Origin: Bacillota bacterium
GTDB taxonomy: Bacteria; Bacillota; Dehalobacteriia; UBA4068
Length of the DNA: 23,721 bases
NCBI GenBank assembly: GCA_009778255.1
Contig: WRKD01000218.1
Location: 1-23,721, forward strand
Reading direction: 5' to 3'
Part shown: in pieces, positions 20,881 to 23,721 of the stretch
Layout: the number at the start of each line of letters is the position of its first letter
How positions within the stretch are numbered: position 1 is the first letter of the stretch
Position numbers and translations under genes: made by a program
The notes under the pieces: generated by a model
The model's database searches: none
What the model was told of the DNA's origin: nothing
The model's input: only the letters and a program-made list of their open reading frames with translations

Positions 20881-22502
20881 CAGTTATCTCGCTGCTGATT
20901 GATAAACCATTTGGCAGCCGATGTTTTTCCTTCCATAGATACTCTGTTGGCTTTCTTTAGCTCCCTGAGCAAAACTTGTATCTGACTTCTGTTATGTCCG
21001 GGAAGAACCTGTTGCAACTCTTTAAGCGGGGCGCCGAACTCTCCATTTTTTTTAAGATGGCTCAAAATGAGTTCTTTGTTTGTATCTCTATCCAGACCGA
21101 CTTGGCGAGTATGTACACCCGCCTTTCCAACGACATCGTAAAACGCCCGCGCCAACACATACTTTTTACGCGCAACGCGCTCTACTACACCAATATCAAT
21201 CAACCGCTCAAGCCGTGGCAAGAGACTCTCATCCAAGCTTTGCTGATGAAAAAGTGCATTGATAATAAGAAAATCTTCCGTAGAAAATGTTTTGAGCTGT
21301 TCATTGCCGATTTTTTCAAGTAGTGCCAGCATCCCCTTAGCAATGACGAGACCGTGAAGCGTTAGAAAGACGCCAAATTTGTCGGTGCGGGTGAAATCAG
21401 GCAGAGCCTTTGCTTCGCGGACACTATATTCGTACATTAGATTCATGCCTTGCCCTGCGCGCTCCACTAATCCGCATAATGAAAGAATTTCTGCTATGCG
21501 TCTATTTCGTGGTGCTTGTTTATACAGAATGTTATCTACGGAAACGCCATAAGGAAATCCACCGGGACTCTCAACTGTAAGCCTGTCGCGGTATTGGCGG
21601 ACGAAAATGCTGCCCCCCAACTGGTAATTTCTATGGCACACGGCATTCAAAACTGCCTCTCGTACCACTAGTTCGTTGAATGTCGGCACGTCAAAAACAA
21701 AAAAACCCACATTAAAATTTTGCAGGTCGTTCCGCAGGTTCACTAGCTCCCAAATGCGGTCGGGGAAAGCAAAGAAACCGCAAGGGAATTCCTCGCGCTG
21801 TTGAGCCGGGCCGGCTGCATTGGTTGAGCGATATTCGAAAATTACTTCCGCATGGGGCAGGTATTTTCTAAGTGCGTCGCGAGTACCGAATAAAATCAGC
21901 GCAGCGTATGTTGCACCTTCATCTGTAACAGCTCCGCAGTCAAATAGAACCTGACTATCTGTCATTGCGCGTACCCGGTCGCTCTTCTTTTTCGATGCCC
22001 AAATACTTCGGAAGTTTTCAATAGCCATAGGGTCGAGGTCTTGCATGGACGCACCGCCGCATATATCGCCCGAAAAGTCGTGTCCGCTCTCAGCATAGAT
22101 TGCGCGGCGAACTTCCTCCGGCATCAATATCAGGCTGTCGCCATGATACCACCATGCACCGCTTTCGATTGCAACAGGCAATCCAATTGGGCGGCTCGCA
22201 ATGTCAAACACAAGAACGCGTTTACCCTCATGCTCGTATAAAGTAAAATCTACACGAACACGGAGCTTACTCATAAGGTCGGCGCGGGTGCGCTCCGGTT
22301 GCGGAAACGCCGTACTGCCAACAACTTTACGCGGGCGCTTATCAGTTACGCCGAGAACGAGCTTCCCGCCACCACAGTTAGCAAGCGCACAGCAAATCCT
22401 CGCGGCTTCTTTCAGGTCGTCTTTGGTTTTCCACTCTTTGAACTGATAATTCTCGCCTTCTTTGGCGTTTAACAAATCTTCTATGGTTTCACGGGTTCTC
22501 AT
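20880..22502 (-). CDS. AlbA_2 (Schlafen-like) domain ATP-binding protein with winged-helix C-terminus
   Basis: COG2865-type protein, usually called a putative transcriptional regulator. Of the 540 residues, the N-terminal AlbA_2 domain has ENYQFKEWK near 17-25 and CALANCGGGKLVLGVTDK near 38-55. A central GHKL-like ATP-binding region has VVREAVLNAVCHRNY, VESPGGFP and LVERAGQGMNLM. The C-terminal ~100 residues (KELILSHLKKNGEFGAPLKE, then LPGHNRSQIQVLLRELKKANR) form a winged-helix DNA-binding domain. The ATG overlaps the methylase stop by 4 bp, with GGAGG supplied by the methylase's Gly/Asp-rich end, so the two proteins are made together. AlbA_2 proteins occur in defence and regulatory loci next to methylases; a sensor or regulator role here is inference. 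Full length and intact. Confidence 0.9.
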   Translation of the reverse strand: MRTRETIEDLLNAKEGENYQFKEWKTKDDLKEAARICCALANCGGGKLVLGVTDKRPRKVVGSTAFPQPERTRADLMSKLRVRVDFTLYEHEGKRVLVFDIASRPIGLPVAIESGAWWYHGDSLILMPEEVRRAIYAESGHDFSGDICGGASMQDLDPMAIENFRSIWASKKKSDRVRAMTDSQVLFDCGAVTDEGATYAALILFGTRDALRKYLPHAEVIFEYRSTNAAGPAQQREEFPCGFFAFPDRIWELVNLRNDLQNFNVGFFVFDVPTFNELVVREAVLNAVCHRNYQLGGSIFVRQYRDRLTVESPGGFPYGVSVDNILYKQAPRNRRIAEILSLCGLVERAGQGMNLMYEYSVREAKALPDFTRTDKFGVFLTLHGLVIAKGMLALLEKIGNEQLKTFSTEDFLIINALFHQQSLDESLLPRLERLIDIGVVERVARKKYVLARAFYDVVGKAGVHTRQVGLDRDTNKELILSHLKKNGEFGAPLKELQQVLPGHNRSQIQVLLRELKKANRVSMEGKTSAAKWFINQQRDN

Positions 22503-23721
22503 TCTCCATCGCCTCCATCATCATCATCGCCGCCGCCAAGTCCCATACGGTATTTTATGTCGTAATTGATGATGTAATCGAGTTCTTCTTCGGTGAACCC
22601 GTAATGTTGGGCGAGGATTGTGTCGATTTGGTCAGCTATTGGTTTTGATTTTTGAGGATAATACTCCCAATACTGTATAAATCCTGAGGCATAGTTCCGT
22701 TGTTTTATCAGACGATTGTTCTTATAATTTTCAGATAGATTATTGGCAACAAGGTCAAAGTATTCATTTAATACGGCGTCTGCAACAGGAAAGTTTCTTA
22801 TTTCGCGCTGAGAGAAATCACGACAATTACTAACAACCTTGAAGTAAAAATAAAATAATGATGAATTAAGAATGCTTGTCACAACGGATACTTCTTTTAT
22901 CGACTCACAAGCTATTTCTTTATAATGGTTTGAGCTATCGCTCGTATACTCTCCGCGAGGTTCAAAATTCATTGCCCTTATCCAATACGTAGGGGCATCA
23001 TGAAAATAACAGCAATTTACAGAGCCTTTAGTAAAGAATCCGATATTGTTGCATAATGGCTTATTATGAGAATGTAATTTTTCAAAAATACTTGCTTCAA
23101 TATCAATGCCTATTTTTGCAAACGGTTTATCAGATATTGTACTGACAACATAGTTTTGCATGTCAAACAAGGCTTCTCTCTCTACTGACATCCAATGATT
23201 ATATGATGAGTTGTAAGATTTGCTATGATTATTGTTATTTACGATAAATATGGTAAGTCGTTGCTCCACTCCATCAAATAATTTTGCAGGTCTATTTGAG
23301 TAAGAGTATTGCCATGTTGTATGCTTTGATAACAAATTCTGAAACTTCATCGCTCTATCACTTGATATGGACGATATGGGGATAATGACACCAATACCGC
23401 TGTTGTTTTTGGACAAATGCAACGCTCGTTCGCAAATAAAAGCATACAGATTCCCGGAAGTTTCTGTATCATATCCAATTATCCTATATTTTTTACTTTT
23501 TATCTTACTATACTCCACATATGGTGGATTCCCAATAATCACATCGAACCCGCAATTGTCAACTATAATAGAGTAGAACTCGCTTATCCAATGGAACGGC
23601 GCATAATTATCACGCCAAGCATCGTCGGACACATTGCCGTAATCATTATCGCGAAGTAGTTTGTCCAAATTCCCGCGCAGTTCGGCCTGCCGCGCCGACA
23701 AATCGACTTTTGCCGCCGCAA
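22499..23721 (-). CDS. N6-adenine DNA methylase / type IIG-like restriction-modification protein, 5' end cut by window edge
   Basis: C-terminal 407 residues of a larger protein; the frame is open to the window edge. NPPYVEYSKIKSKKY near residue 65 of the visible part is catalytic motif IV (NPPY) of N6-adenine methyltransferases. GVIIPISSIS and the following ~250 residues match the target-recognition region of Eco57I-like and type IIG enzymes, ending HYGFTEEELDYIINYDIKYR, a typical C-terminus for the group. Any nuclease domain and motif I would be encoded beyond 23721. The last residues are low-complexity Gly/Asp (LGGGDDDDGGDGE). The stop overlaps the AlbA_2 start. Adenine methylation is well supported; whether it also cuts DNA cannot be seen here. 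Confidence 0.88.
   Translation of the reverse strand, partial: AAAKVDLSARQAELRGNLDKLLRDNDYGNVSDDAWRDNYAPFHWISEFYSIIVDNCGFDVIIGNPPYVEYSKIKSKKYRIIGYDTETSGNLYAFICERALHLSKNNSGIGVIIPISSISSDRAMKFQNLLSKHTTWQYSYSNRPAKLFDGVEQRLTIFIVNNNNHSKSYNSSYNHWMSVEREALFDMQNYVVSTISDKPFAKIGIDIEASIFEKLHSHNKPLCNNIGFFTKGSVNCCYFHDAPTYWIRAMNFEPRGEYTSDSSNHYKEIACESIKEVSVVTSILNSSLFYFYFKVVSNCRDFSQREIRNFPVADAVLNEYFDLVANNLSENYKNNRLIKQRNYASGFIQYWEYYPQKSKPIADQIDTILAQHYGFTEEELDYIINYDIKYRMGLGGGDDDDGGDGE

Overview
The window looks like a piece of a Firmicutes chromosome, probably a clostridial anaerobe. The reasons are strong AGGAGG-type ribosome binding sites before nearly every gene, an HflX with the long N-terminal domain seen in clostridia, a BMP-type nucleoside ABC importer with consensus sigma-A promoter boxes, and a secreted papain-fold peptidase carrying copper-amine-oxidase-like repeats. 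Base composition is moderate, with AT-rich intergenic stretches. No rRNA, tRNA, CRISPR array or transposase gene was seen.

Region 1 (1-4211) is housekeeping: the bifunctional NAD(P)HX repair enzyme (minus strand, 3' end outside the window), then hflX and an aspartate/glutamate-racemase-family gene reading the other way. Region 2 (4213-10181) is a nucleoside uptake and salvage operon on the minus strand. It starts at a near-perfect promoter and reads BMP lipoprotein, an intercistronic terminator-like hairpin, ABC ATPase, two permeases, deoxyribose-phosphate aldolase and a VOC-fold protein. The set would bring in nucleosides and feed deoxyribose-5-phosphate into central metabolism. Two of its genes appear to start at non-AUG codons. 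Region 3 (10218-12387) holds two unrelated families of alkylated-base DNA glycosylase (an AlkA-like HhH enzyme and Tag) around a LUD-domain gene, all on the minus strand.

From about 12.4 kb to the end the window becomes an accessory region. It holds gene remnants, an unknown membrane protein, an orphan RelB/DinJ-type antitoxin with an inverted-repeat operator over its promoter, a stand-alone HipA-like kinase, and a C1 cysteine peptidase whose C-terminal end has slipped out of frame. The peptidase has a roughly 230-nt leader with several hairpins and a possible pseudoknot. Next come a GNAT acetyltransferase fragment between 33-bp-period repeats and a DUF4143 AAA ATPase.

The right edge (19533-23721, minus strand) carries a tightly packed set that resembles a defence or regulatory module: an N6-adenine methylase/type IIG-like protein (5' end outside the window), an AlbA_2 (Schlafen-like) ATPase/winged-helix protein overlapping it by 4 bp, a perfect 20-bp inverted repeat, a reduced DprA-like Rossmann protein, a 36-residue ORF and a Cys-rich protein of unknown function. 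A 3' scrap of a second DprA-like gene, 31 of 33 bases identical over its core, lies 5 kb away next to the HipA-like gene. This suggests the module was duplicated or rearranged here.

All calls come from reading the sequence and recalled family motifs; no database search was run.
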